From an uncultured Clostridia bacterium (lineage in GTDB: Bacteria > Bacillota > Clostridia > TANB77 > CAG-508), in assembly GCA_934168355.1 (NCBI GenBank), contig CAKPNI010000010.1, positions 1-49,996 on the forward strand: 49,996 bases of DNA. The letters are read 5' to 3'. Numbering within the stretch: the stretch's first letter is position 1; each line of letters starts with the position of its first letter. Below are positions 34,930 to 43,908 of this stretch, piece after piece. A model generated the notes under the pieces. That model saw nothing but the letters and a program-made list of their open reading frames with translations. It was not told the origin of the DNA and did no database searches. The translations under genes were made by a program, and so were the position numbers.

Positions 34930-35520
34930 ATGAAAAATCAAAAAAAATTATTATTATTATTAATTTCTTTTTTAATATGTATTTTAGTATTTTTTGTTAT
35001 ACAAATTTATGCTAAGTATCTTACAACCGCTACCGGAGATGCATCAATAAAAATAGCAAATTGGAATATTTCCATAAATAACTTATCTATAAAAAATAAC
35101 ACAGATATATCGTCAGCAATTGTACCAGTCTTTCCCGGTAACGAAAATATTGCAACCAATATAATAGCACCAACTGCTGAAGGGTATTTCGATTTAAATC
35201 TCGACTTTTCTGGTACTAGTGTTTCTTTTAAATATGAAATTAACACATCTGTTGCAGAAAATAGCTCTGTAAAAGACCTAGTTACAACAGGCTATTCCAT
35301 AGATGATGGTGAAAAAATATCTTTTTCTAACTTCAATGAACCAATATCAGAAACAATTTCTTTAGACAGCAAAATCACAGCAAGAAAAGTTCGTATTTAT
35401 GTATTGTGGAATGATGATGAAACAACCTCATCTATGACAAACGAAGAAGATACTCTTTCTACTAGCTCTGATATCCCTGCTCTTTTACATGTTGATATTT
35501 CATTTACACAATTAAAATAA
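34930..35520 (+). CDS. TasA-like exported protein (plus strand)
   Basis: A 196-residue secreted protein with a signal segment (about 5-27) ending IQIYAKYLTTATGDASI, then ANWNISIN, the same layout as the minus-strand TasA-like proteins. The mature domain is beta-rich and acidic, with VFPGNENIATN matching the usual pro-Pro-Gly turn of this group. The ATG at 34930 follows AGAGG; a longer frame from 34849 lacks a ribosome site. It is the only plus-strand gene in the 21-43 kb surface locus, and ends in a terminator shared with the convergent gene at 35556. Confidence 0.7.
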   Translation: MKNQKKLLLLLISFLICILVFFVIQIYAKYLTTATGDASIKIANWNISINNLSIKNNTDISSAIVPVFPGNENIATNIIAPTAEGYFDLNLDFSGTSVSFKYEINTSVAENSSVKDLVTTGYSIDDGEKISFSNFNEPISETISLDSKITARKVRIYVLWNDDETTSSMTNEEDTLSTSSDIPALLHVDISFTQLK

Positions 35521-35521
35521 T

Positions 35522-35565
35522 AAAATAAAAGGAGTTAAATATTTTTTAATTCCTTTTATTTTTTT
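35522..35565. terminator. Bidirectional hairpin terminator
   Basis: AAAATAAAAGGA pairs with TCCTTTTATTTT, with A and T runs on both sides, between two convergent TasA-like genes. Confidence 0.75.
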
Positions 35566-36155
35566 GCTTGAGTAGCTTTTAACACTAGCTTTAATTCTAT
35601 GCATTCTTTACCAGGATTGTTCTCATAATACTCGTATGCTTTTCTTCCCCAATTAGTATCTGCCTCATCATCTCCAGATTCATATGGCCATACAACTGTT
35701 ATTTTAAAACTTCCATTACCAGAACCTGTTATTAAATTTGAATCATCTTTTACTATGTTAATTTTAAAAGGATAATCTTTTTTTAATTTTTCTTCAATAC
35801 TTTCTGATGTAACCCCTGTTTCGTCATTTTTTTCAATAGTTTCATCCATTATTCTTACAGATTCAATTTCATAGCTTAACTCAACATTGACCTCTCCTCT
35901 GTTTTGTACCTCTATAATCTTTTCAAAATCTTCCATTCCAGGATAAACCTTTTCAACTTTTATAATCATATCAGATGATACTCCTCCATCTTTTGCAACA
36001 AATTGAACATCCCATGAGCTGACATGTGCAGATAAGTCAAGGGATACTCTAGTTGTATACACAAACCATGCATAAGCATTGAAAACAAGTAATAATATTA
36101 GTATTATTAAATTTCTTATTTTGATTTTTTTCATTATTTTCAATACTTTATGCAT
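35556..36155 (-). CDS. TasA-like exported protein
   Basis: A 199-residue protein with a SipW-type signal (about 12-32) ending VFNAYAWFVYTTRVSL. The mature domain has VSSWDVQFV and VYPGMEDFEKIIEVQN, the same W and P-G landmarks as its paralogues. AAGGAG precedes the ATG at 36155. It lies 15 bases downstream of a SipW gene, so enzyme and substrate are co-expressed. Confidence 0.72.
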   Translation of the reverse strand: MHKVLKIMKKIKIRNLIILILLLVFNAYAWFVYTTRVSLDLSAHVSSWDVQFVAKDGGVSSDMIIKVEKVYPGMEDFEKIIEVQNRGEVNVELSYEIESVRIMDETIEKNDETGVTSESIEEKLKKDYPFKINIVKDDSNLITGSGNGSFKITVVWPYESGDDEADTNWGRKAYEYYENNPGKECIELKLVLKATQAKK

Positions 36156-36170
36156 ATTTTTTCTCCTTTG

Positions 36171-36749
36171 TTATTTATTGTTTTCATCCTCTTCTTCATC
36201 TTCCTTTATTAAATTTCTTATCTGTTTATATATTATAATTGCCATTGGAACAAATATGAAAAAGTAGAATACATAAACATTTGAAATTAGCTTACTTATT
36301 AGACTTAAAGTTTTCACTTTATATATTATTTTTCCATATACTTGAGTTTCAGAGATTTCTGGATCTGCCTCTATATTTGAAATTCCCTTTGTTATAAATT
36401 TATATGTTCCATCTTCTTGTTTATTTATTGATTGTATTTGGTGAGTTACAAATTTATCTTTAAAACCTCCAACCTCTCCTTTATATACAACAGTATCTCC
36501 TACCTTTATTTCACTAGGTTCAATTTCCTTAGATATTAGCACATCTCCTACCTCATATTTAGGTACCATGCTTCCTGTTGCAACAGCAAATATTCTATAA
36601 CCTCCAATCGATATAGAATTATTTGATGTTCTTTGTATAATTACTATAATTAGCATTAAAACAACTATTAAAAATAATATAGAATATAAAATATTACCAA
36701 TTATTTTTAAAGCCTTATTTTCTTTTATTTTTTTTATTTTCTTTAACAT
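36171..36749 (-). CDS. sipW: SipW-type signal peptidase I
   Basis: A 192-residue S26B signal peptidase. It has a membrane helix at about 18-40, nucleophile S60 in VATGSMVP, H103 in FVTHQI, and a C-terminal helix followed by an acidic tail (EDEEEDEN). The usual GD after TKG is replaced by TKGISN, so the third catalytic residue is not in its standard place, although an Asp follows a few residues later. AGAGGAAA precedes the ATG, which overlaps the upstream DUF2357-like gene by 7 bases. It probably processes the TasA-like protein encoded next. Confidence 0.8.
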   Translation of the reverse strand: MLKKIKKIKENKALKIIGNILYSILFLIVVLMLIIVIIQRTSNNSISIGGYRIFAVATGSMVPKYEVGDVLISKEIEPSEIKVGDTVVYKGEVGGFKDKFVTHQIQSINKQEDGTYKFITKGISNIEADPEISETQVYGKIIYKVKTLSLISKLISNVYVFYFFIFVPMAIIIYKQIRNLIKEDEEEDENNK

Positions 36750-37897
36750 TCTTCTGTTTCCTCTCTATTACCAATTTTTTTCATATATTGTTTTATGTGT
36801 TCTTTAAATGTTTTTTGTATTTCTTGTATAACAGCTGTCTTTTTATATTTAATAATTTCATATTTTTTTGCTATTAAATCTTTTATTTGGTTTTCACTAA
36901 AGTTTTCATTTATTTCTAACATTTTATCTATCATTTGGTCAACTACCATATTTTGCATTTCTTCTTTTGTATCTTGTTTTTCCTCCATATCATCATCCAA
37001 TGTTTTCATTGTTAGATAGTGTAGCAAAAACGTTTCATCAACCATCTTCTTTAATTCACTATTGTCCATATAATCTTTTTTCTCTACTGAGTCAAGATTT
37101 TTATCATCAAAATTATCTCTTAAATAGTCCCACAATTTCATTGCATATTGAAAATTAACATTCTTTAGTATTACATTGGTCTTTTTTATAGGCTCTCTTA
37201 CTTCTATAACATGCTGTTTTTCTAAAGTTTTATAAACTTCTGTTGATTGCAGTCCTTGTATTTTCTTTTCTATTTCACCTATTTCTTCTATGATTTGTGT
37301 TATATCATTTGATTTATTTTGAGCATCTTGATTTAATTTTGAATTTAAAGATAAATTAACTTCTATTTGCTCATCTTCTACTGTTGAAGTTGCAGAATAT
37401 TCAAATGATTTATTGTCTCTATTATCGTTTTCTTTGTTTGCATCATTTTTATATTGTCCTAAATTTTCCTTTTTCTTTTTTATAAATCTTTTCATGTTTT
37501 GAACCAATGTATATATCAATCTGTTTTCATATGTATTATAAGTTTCTTCTTTTCTTACATTCAATAATTTAGATGGTGTAACATCTCCTGTCACTTTATC
37601 TACTGTTTGTATAAAATTGGTATTTTTTGATAAATGCTTAATCGTTTCTACAGATACCTTTTTGGCTTGTTCAATTTTAACTATTTCTTCTTCATTAACA
37701 ATAAATCTATTTGGAGAATGGAATATATTGTCTAAGTAAGGAATAGTAAATGCCATCATTTTAATCCAATCAGAATCTTTTTGCATTTTCTTTTTATCAA
37801 TATTTACCTTTAAAGTTGAATTTGTTTTACTCGTAAATTCTTCTATTCTATTTTTATTTGAATTTTCATACAAATTGATAATTTCAAGCTTATCCAC
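36743..37897 (-). CDS. DUF2357-like protein (McrC-related partner)
   Basis: A 384-residue soluble protein. The segment SKLLNVRKEETYNTYENRLI (about 109-128) is the signature of DUF2357 proteins, which usually pair with McrB-type AAA+ ATPases. Long coiled-coil stretches and an acidic low-complexity linker (about 150-200) follow. No PD-(D/E)XK nuclease motif is visible in the C-terminal half, unlike McrC. The start is GTG at 37897 behind AAGGAG. It lies 13 bases downstream of the McrB-like ATPase and overlaps the following SipW gene, tying this pair to the surface-protein genes. Confidence 0.6.
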   Translation of the reverse strand: MDKLEIINLYENSNKNRIEEFTSKTNSTLKVNIDKKKMQKDSDWIKMMAFTIPYLDNIFHSPNRFIVNEEEIVKIEQAKKVSVETIKHLSKNTNFIQTVDKVTGDVTPSKLLNVRKEETYNTYENRLIYTLVQNMKRFIKKKKENLGQYKNDANKENDNRDNKSFEYSATSTVEDEQIEVNLSLNSKLNQDAQNKSNDITQIIEEIGEIEKKIQGLQSTEVYKTLEKQHVIEVREPIKKTNVILKNVNFQYAMKLWDYLRDNFDDKNLDSVEKKDYMDNSELKKMVDETFLLHYLTMKTLDDDMEEKQDTKEEMQNMVVDQMIDKMLEINENFSENQIKDLIAKKYEIIKYKKTAVIQEIQKTFKEHIKQYMKKIGNREETEEC

Positions 37898-37910
37898 TTT
37901 CTAATCTCCT

Positions 37911-39434
37911 TTATGACATTTTTTTCAATCTTAATAAATATTCAATACATTCCTTCATTTTATTTTTTCCAAATGTTTTATCTAAGAAATCAACATATGG
38001 ATCAATTTCGTCTCTAATATATGCTATATTTAATTGCTCGAATTTTCTTAATATTTTTTTAGCAATAAAGTAATCTACTCCAGCAACTTCATCTCCTCCA
38101 CAAGCTACATATACAGGTACAAATTTTTTCATATGTGCAACAATACGGTTACCAAATGCTATTCTAAAATGCTCTATTACGTAGTTATCCATCTGTTCTA
38201 TTTTGTCCAAAGTTGATTGTGAAATAGGGTTATCTTTTATAGCTGATGCAAATAAATTATCTAAATATGAAAAATTAATATCTTGTGCTGGAGTATCTAT
38301 TGGTTCAAATGGCACTCCTTTATCATTTATATCTATTGGCATTGCTCTATCGTAAACCTTATCTGTTACAGCAAATGTTGAATCATCATTATTAATTGTT
38401 CCTATATACCACATATTTGCAGGAACTTGTATCTTTCCGCCTTTTATTTTTTTAGGGTCTGTTTTCCAGCTATTTGGAACTAGCTCTATTAACCATTCCG
38501 CTCTATTTGGCATTTCTAGAATTGATAGCATTTCTGCAAAATAATATTCAACACGAGATAGGTTCATCTCATCTAGTATAACAGTAAATACTTCATCACA
38601 ATATCCAGCTATATACATTTCTTTAAGCATTTCTGTTTCATTAAACTTTTTAGTAAATTCATTAAAGTACCCAAACATATCTGTTCTATCTCTCCATGAT
38701 GGTTGTACAGATGCCACACATGAATCGTGTTTCATAAATTTTCCCCACGCATATGCTAAAGATGTTTTACCAGTTCCTGAAATACCCTGTAATATTACAA
38801 GTTTTGTTGAGGCAAGTCCAGCAATAAATATTCTCATCATTTCCGGTTTATAAAATAGTCCTAATTTAGATGCTGCGAAATTTCTGAAATTATCGCAAAG
38901 TTCTGGAAGAGTAAATGAATTGCCATAATCTTTTTGCTTATATTTTGCATATTCTTCGTCAATTAGTGCTAATTTTGAAAATCTTATATTCGGATCTGTA
39001 TTAGAATTGTCTCCAGTTTCATCTGGTGTTTCTTCTGCAGATTCTTCTGGTTTAAGTCCTAATTGCGAAACTTTCATTGCTAAAATTTCATCTTTTTCTT
39101 TTACTAAGCTTGCTACTTTTCCATTCAAATTAGCTACTTCTGCCATTAGCTCATCTTGTTTAATTGCTTGTTTTCTAAATTTTAGATATTTTCTTATTAA
39201 CAAATATATTAAAACAAATATTAATAAAATTAATACAACCAAACAGAAAATAGATATTCCAACTAATACCCATTCAGGCATAGATAAGTCACTTTGATAT
39301 GACTTTAAAATTTCTTGATATGATTTTATATCAAAAATTTGCTTAATTCCGTTTTCCAATCCTTTCAAAATTGTAAGAAACCCTGAAAAGAATTGTGATA
39401 AAAATTCATATAAAAATCTTGTAAATGTATCCAT
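37911..39434 (-). CDS. Membrane-anchored McrB-like AAA+ ATPase
   Basis: A 507-residue protein. One transmembrane helix (about 55-80) is followed by a coiled coil (about 88-122) and an acidic linker. The AAA+ core has Walker A GISGTGKT (217-224), Walker B with D288-E289 in VILDEMNLSRVEYYFAEML, and a sensor-like GTINNDDSTF (345-354). DEMNLxRVEYYF is characteristic of McrB-related NTPases. It should face the cytosol and energise the DUF2357-like partner encoded next. GAGG precedes the ATG. Its position between TasA/SipW genes suggests either export or assembly work, or a defence module embedded in the locus; sequence alone does not decide. Confidence 0.72.
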   Translation of the reverse strand: MDTFTRFLYEFLSQFFSGFLTILKGLENGIKQIFDIKSYQEILKSYQSDLSMPEWVLVGISIFCLVVLILLIFVLIYLLIRKYLKFRKQAIKQDELMAEVANLNGKVASLVKEKDEILAMKVSQLGLKPEESAEETPDETGDNSNTDPNIRFSKLALIDEEYAKYKQKDYGNSFTLPELCDNFRNFAASKLGLFYKPEMMRIFIAGLASTKLVILQGISGTGKTSLAYAWGKFMKHDSCVASVQPSWRDRTDMFGYFNEFTKKFNETEMLKEMYIAGYCDEVFTVILDEMNLSRVEYYFAEMLSILEMPNRAEWLIELVPNSWKTDPKKIKGGKIQVPANMWYIGTINNDDSTFAVTDKVYDRAMPIDINDKGVPFEPIDTPAQDINFSYLDNLFASAIKDNPISQSTLDKIEQMDNYVIEHFRIAFGNRIVAHMKKFVPVYVACGGDEVAGVDYFIAKKILRKFEQLNIAYIRDEIDPYVDFLDKTFGKNKMKECIEYLLRLKKMS

Positions 39435-39447
39435 TTTTTAACCTCGT

Positions 39448-40446
39448 CTATATTTCTATTACATTTTCTAATAAATTTCTGTATTCTTTAATCTCATCGT
39501 ATTTTTTCGATTGTTTATCTATAATTATATATTTAAACATTTTTAGCATCCCAATATTTTTATAGTCCACCTCAAATGAATTGTCTATAATTAATGCTAC
39601 CCTATATCCATTTCGCATAAGCTCATATATTTCTTCTTTCTTTTTTTGAAAATCTTCATACCTTATTTTCAAACAGATTTTGTCTTGTGTTGCTAAATTA
39701 TTTATTATGTTTAATAAATTATTTAATTTTTTTGGTTTATTTAATAATGTATAAGCGAATTCAACTATATATTGTCTTTTAAAATTTTGTTTTAGAATGT
39801 CTTTTAATACTTGTACAACTACTAAATAATATTCCACAAAAAGCCTGTTTTCACCAACATTTCCTGTCGTAAAAGCTTTATTAATTGCAAATTCACTATA
39901 TTCTTTTGGAAATTTTATATTTTGTGTTAGATTTACTCTATATATATTATTTTTTTCTGGATAGTTTGTAATTTTAATTGCAAATTCTTCGGTATCAAAA
40001 TCTTCTATTAGCTGTTTCTTTTGTTTTTCAAATTCTTGCATTTTGATATATATTTCTTCTGAATATTCTTCACTCTTTTTTCCAAGCACTTTATACCTTA
40101 ATTTCGCTGTTTTGTTTATCTTTTCGTGCAAATCTTTATAATAAACAACATGGTCTAAATATAATACATAGTAGAAAAAAACACACATTTGCTCAATTAA
40201 TTCTCTGTCTTCAATATGGTTTAATATTATATCATTTTGCGTTATTTTTAATTGTTCAATAATTTTCTTTCTTATTGTTTTTTTTTCATCATTTTCGTAA
40301 AAATTAAAATATCTGGTATTAATATATTTTTCTATGAATTTATCGTTATATTCTTTCTTAAATTTATTTGTGAATACTGCTTTCATATATGTATTTATTT
40401 GTTTTTTTATTATATCTATATACTTGCTCATTAAGTTTATTGTCAT
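39448..40446 (-). CDS. Unknown 332-residue protein next to the McrB-like ATPase
   Basis: A soluble, Lys-rich, helical protein with no membrane segment or recognised motif. The C-terminal third (about 255-332) has a beta-alpha pattern (YRVALIIDNSFEVDY..., KYIIIDKQSKKYD) that suggests a small Rossmann-like domain. I place the start at ATG 40446, 11 bases after AAAGGA; a GTG at 40455 is too close to that site. It is 13 bases upstream of the ATPase gene and probably part of the same complex. Confidence 0.6.
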   Translation of the reverse strand: MTINLMSKYIDIIKKQINTYMKAVFTNKFKKEYNDKFIEKYINTRYFNFYENDEKKTIRKKIIEQLKITQNDIILNHIEDRELIEQMCVFFYYVLYLDHVVYYKDLHEKINKTAKLRYKVLGKKSEEYSEEIYIKMQEFEKQKKQLIEDFDTEEFAIKITNYPEKNNIYRVNLTQNIKFPKEYSEFAINKAFTTGNVGENRLFVEYYLVVVQVLKDILKQNFKRQYIVEFAYTLLNKPKKLNNLLNIINNLATQDKICLKIRYEDFQKKKEEIYELMRNGYRVALIIDNSFEVDYKNIGMLKMFKYIIIDKQSKKYDEIKEYRNLLENVIEI

Positions 40447-40479
40447 ATTATTCACATTCCTTTCAAGTATTTATATTTG

Positions 40480-41403
40480 CTATTTACTTGTAATTTTCAA
40501 TATTGAAGATGAATTTCCATTCGGATAAGTATAATCATTAGCTACATTCACTTTGTAAAACCTCAAATCTACACTTGAGCTAGCTTCAATCGAAATTGTT
40601 AATCCCTTAATATATGTATTACCATCAACTACTGTTGTTTCAACATTTATCGCATCTTTATAAACCTCATTTGTAATATCAAATAAAACATCTTTTGGAT
40701 CAAATCTTATTGTAATAAGTGCAGAGTAACATTTCTTTTTTTCTGAATCAGATAAAGCTAAATATGTATCACTATCAATCTTTTCGCCAACATTATATTG
40801 ACCAAAAGCTTCATTAATCATATAGTAAGACAATGTATTGGTGATTCTTAATTCCATATATGGATTTTGTTTAGAATCTGTAATTTGATAGCTTATTTTT
40901 TCCTTTCCTACTACAAGTGTAAATTTTCCCTTAAGTTTTTTTTGATACTTTGCAGTTGAATTTACCTCTATTTCTACAACAACTTTATCCCCTGTGTCTA
41001 ACTGTCTGTTAGGTGTTATTGTTAAATTAAAGAAATCTGCATTTGTATTTGCATATACAATTCCTTCTGTCTTGCTTAATTGACATATTGCATTGTCACT
41101 ACATTTATAACTTATATCATATCCAATATCATAGTCTACCGCCTTTAAGTTATTTTTTCTGCTATTCATATTAACTGTAATAACGTAGTCATCAACTCCA
41201 GACCAATTGTCAATTTGGTATACAGCAGAATCATCTTCAGCTAATTTATCACTATAAAAATAAAATTCTTTACTTCTAACAAAAAAATTATTAATACTGT
41301 TTGTTATATATCTACCAAATATGGTTATAAATGAAAATGTGCATATTAAAATACATATCAAAAGTATTAGTTGTTTTATCTTGTATTTCCTGTTTTTTCT
41401 CAT
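40480..41403 (-). CDS. Membrane-anchored extracellular protein of the TasA/SipW locus
   Basis: A 307-residue protein with one N-terminal transmembrane segment (about 10-32). The large outer domain is beta-rich, with several landmarks of the TasA-like group (QIDNWSGVDDYVITVN, and a C-terminal RFYKVNVANDY). Two Cys in CSDNAIC could form a disulphide. It may be an anchor or tip protein for the fibres; the function is not established. GAGGTG precedes the ATG. It is 14 bases downstream of another TasA-like gene. Confidence 0.6.
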   Translation of the reverse strand: MRKNRKYKIKQLILLICILICTFSFITIFGRYITNSINNFFVRSKEFYFYSDKLAEDDSAVYQIDNWSGVDDYVITVNMNSRKNNLKAVDYDIGYDISYKCSDNAICQLSKTEGIVYANTNADFFNLTITPNRQLDTGDKVVVEIEVNSTAKYQKKLKGKFTLVVGKEKISYQITDSKQNPYMELRITNTLSYYMINEAFGQYNVGEKIDSDTYLALSDSEKKKCYSALITIRFDPKDVLFDITNEVYKDAINVETTVVDGNTYIKGLTISIEASSSVDLRFYKVNVANDYTYPNGNSSSILKITSK

Positions 41404-41417
41404 ATTTGAGCACCTCT

Positions 41418-41990
41418 TTATGAAATTATCTGCTTACCATCTACATTTATTTCTATCGCTTCAATTATGTCTTGATAATTTTCTGTATTATAATTGCTCG
41501 GAAATGAAACTACTAATTGGTATGTATTTGTTTTAGGTTCTTTATATTTAAGTTCTTCTTTTTCTGTTGTCATTTTTCTAAAATATGTTCCATCTTCATC
41601 TTGATATATTTCATTTGTCTTTATAATGTCATTTGCATCTTTTTGATTGTATTTCTCATTCATATAAAGCTTATATGTTAATGGTAAATTCGTTGTTGTT
41701 CTTATAGTTAGTTCATACTCTATGTCAACTTCCGCTTGTTCTTCATCTTTTTGATTGCCTATTGAAAAATCATATACATACACATCATCTTTCGGAAATA
41801 AAGAGTCTAGGTTAAGTGTCATTGTTTTATAATCTTCATGAAGTAAGTAAAAAGCAATGTCAACATCAGCTGTTGAATTAGCTGTACTTTCATATTTAGA
41901 CAATGCTAATGTAAAAATTCTGACTAATATACATAAACATAATATAAGTATAATTAATTTTGCATATAATCTTTTTAATTTTTTGTTCAA
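41418..41990 (-). CDS. TasA-like exported protein
   Basis: A 190-residue protein with a short basic N-terminus, a signal segment (about 11-30), then LALSKYESTANSTADVDIAFY, the standard start of the mature domain in this group. It is beta-rich and acidic. The start is TTG at 41990 with AAAGGAAG seven bases upstream. It lies 17 bases after a SipW gene and upstream of the membrane-anchored protein at 40480. Confidence 0.65.
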   Translation of the reverse strand: MNKKLKRLYAKLIILILCLCILVRIFTLALSKYESTANSTADVDIAFYLLHEDYKTMTLNLDSLFPKDDVYVYDFSIGNQKDEEQAEVDIEYELTIRTTTNLPLTYKLYMNEKYNQKDANDIIKTNEIYQDEDGTYFRKMTTEKEELKYKEPKTNTYQLVVSFPSNYNTENYQDIIEAIEINVDGKQIIS

Positions 41991-42007
41991 GCTTTGTCTT
42001 CCTTTCT

Positions 42008-42538
42008 TTAATCATTTTCATCTTCAGATTTCGAAGTGTACATAAATATAATACCTAATAAAATAATAGCAACGATTATCATTCCTAGAATTTCTGGTGA
42101 TGCCAGAATTTTTCTCCATATTCCAATTTTAGGAATAATATATATTACTTTTCCTAAAATTTGACTTGATTTAATAGGCTTATCTTCGCTATTATTTGCA
42201 TCTCCTCTTGTAATAAGATTTTGACCATCTATTTTTATTATCCTATGTGTTATAAAACTGTTTTCTTCTTTATAAACAATAATATCATTTTCTTTTACTT
42301 CATCATTTACTTTTACTACTACTACATCTCCAATATTTATGGTATCAGCCATACTTCCTGTTGCAACTTCAAAAAAAGTATAACCAAACATATTTGCATA
42401 ATCTTTTTTCAATATTTTTATTTGTGCCATATAATATAATCCAATCATTGTTATTAAAACAACGATTATTATAAGAATATTTAACATATAACCAATAATT
42501 ACATTAATCTTTTTTGTTTTTTTCATATTCTTAATCAT
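42008..42538 (-). CDS. sipW: SipW-type signal peptidase I
   Basis: A 176-residue S26B peptidase with a complete set of residues: S62 in VATGSMADT, H98 in FITHRI and D113 in TRGDANN. Membrane helices lie at about 15-40 and 148-166. It is the best canonical SipW of the three in the window. The ATG at 42538 has only a weak purine-rich site (AAAGAAAG); an in-frame ATG four codons later is an alternative. The neighbours on both sides are TasA-like substrates. Confidence 0.82.
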   Translation of the reverse strand: MIKNMKKTKKINVIIGYMLNILIIIVVLITMIGLYYMAQIKILKKDYANMFGYTFFEVATGSMADTINIGDVVVVKVNDEVKENDIIVYKEENSFITHRIIKIDGQNLITRGDANNSEDKPIKSSQILGKVIYIIPKIGIWRKILASPEILGMIIVAIILLGIIFMYTSKSEDEND

Positions 42539-42574
42539 TTCTTTCTTTTAAGGATATAGTACTTATCTTTCCCT

Positions 42575-43207
42575 TTAGTTTTCATTGTATGGAATAATTT
42601 TTTCTCCTAAGTATTGACTTGCTTTTACTGTTATCGGGATTTGTAATTTGGATTTATATTTACTTCCTTCTTTTGTATCTTCTTCATTATTTGTTTCTAC
42701 ATTTTCCCATTCAATTTCAATTTTTATTCTATTTGTTGCTCCTTGTTTTATCTTTTCCACAGGAATTATTGCTGTATATGTATTTTGATCAGTTCTTATT
42801 AACTCATTATTGTATTCCGTTTCATTGATTGATTTTATTTTAATACTACTATTTTTCATATTTTCTTTATTCAAACCTATTTCATATTTAACAGAAACAT
42901 CTGTATTCTTAGGATTTATTATAATTTCAAAATTTCCTAATAATCCTGGAGCTAATTTTCCTGATTTTACATGTTCGTTTTGATCAATATTAATTTGGTC
43001 AATAACGAAATCTTTTTGAACTCCTTTTGATATTTCTGTTCCATTTATTACAATATTCCATGCTCCATTTTTTAATTCGACATTTCCTGTGACTTCACTG
43101 TAAAAAATAGCATATATGTGTACTATTTCATATAGCAAAATTAAAATACTACACATACAAGCTAAAATAATTAACTTCTTTTTGTTTTGTTTGTTTAGCA
43201 AACTCAT
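42575..43207 (-). CDS. TasA-like exported protein
   Basis: A 210-residue protein with a basic start, a signal segment (about 12-32) and then IYAIFYSEVTGNVELKNGAWN, the typical entry to the mature beta domain. I choose ATG at 43207, preceded by AGAAAGAG, over ATG at 43234, which lacks a ribosome site and overlaps the upstream gene. It lies between the inactive and active signal-peptidase-like genes. Confidence 0.65.
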   Translation of the reverse strand: MSLLNKQNKKKLIILACMCSILILLYEIVHIYAIFYSEVTGNVELKNGAWNIVINGTEISKGVQKDFVIDQINIDQNEHVKSGKLAPGLLGNFEIIINPKNTDVSVKYEIGLNKENMKNSSIKIKSINETEYNNELIRTDQNTYTAIIPVEKIKQGATNRIKIEIEWENVETNNEEDTKEGSKYKSKLQIPITVKASQYLGEKIIPYNEN

Positions 43208-43223
43208 ATTTTTTCTCTTTCTT

Positions 43224-43733
43224 TTATTCGTCATTATTTTTTATTTCTGCTATAACAACAGATATTTGATAAACGAAAGCTAATAATGATGGCAATACTA
43301 TAAGAAATAAGAATCCCCATTTTGATTCTAACACATTTAGTATTCCTCCAACTACAGGTATAATTTCTACTGTATCTACAGGTCCTAGTAAGTATTCTCC
43401 AGAAATATCTCTACCGCCTTCTAAAGTATAGGTTGTTTCGCTATTTGAAACATTTTTTATGGCTTCTACTGTTCCCAGTTTTATTTCTATTTTTCTATCA
43501 GATGTTGTATAGAAAAAAGCTTTTCTTCCTGTTATAATTTTAGACTTTTTGTCTACTATAACTAAATCTCCTTTTTTATAATCTGGTGCCATTTCATCAT
43601 CTGTAATGAGTAATAATGATTTATTTCCAAACTCTGTTACCTTAAACCTATTATAAGATAATAAACAAATTGTTACAAAAATTGCAATTGCAACATAAAT
43701 AATAAATAGAATGCTTAACATTTTCCTTTTCAT
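43224..43733 (-). CDS. Signal-peptidase-like protein lacking catalytic residues
   Basis: A 169-residue protein with membrane helices near both ends (about 7-26 and 139-160) and the S26 core between them. Where SipW has TGSMEP, this protein has DDEMAP, so the Ser is replaced (E47). The region that should hold the His (KIEIKLGTVEAI) has none. GDLVIVDKK and the late VEIIPVVGGILNVLE match the fold. It is therefore probably a non-catalytic paralogue. GGAGG precedes the ATG. It is the first gene of the minus-strand operon that runs down to the TasA-like and McrB-like genes. Confidence 0.65.
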   Translation of the reverse strand: MKRKMLSILFIIYVAIAIFVTICLLSYNRFKVTEFGNKSLLLITDDEMAPDYKKGDLVIVDKKSKIITGRKAFFYTTSDRKIEIKLGTVEAIKNVSNSETTYTLEGGRDISGEYLLGPVDTVEIIPVVGGILNVLESKWGFLFLIVLPSLLAFVYQISVVIAEIKNNDE

Positions 43734-43840
43734 TCTTTTTCCTCCTAAATTATAATTATTTTAATTTTTTAATTACATATTCACTATAACATAATGATTT
43801 TTTTTTTTCAACTTTTTTCTCATTTTTTTTACAATTTCCA

Positions 43841-43869
43841 TTTACTTTTATTTTTAGTAATGTTATAAT
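43841..43869 (+). promoter_or_regulatory. Promoter of the 303-residue gene
   Basis: TTTACT and TATAAT with a 17-base spacer, 39 bases before the ATG at 43909. Confidence 0.55.
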
Positions 43870-43908
43870 TATTTTAAATTCGGTTTAATTTTAGTTCGGA
43901 GGTTACAA

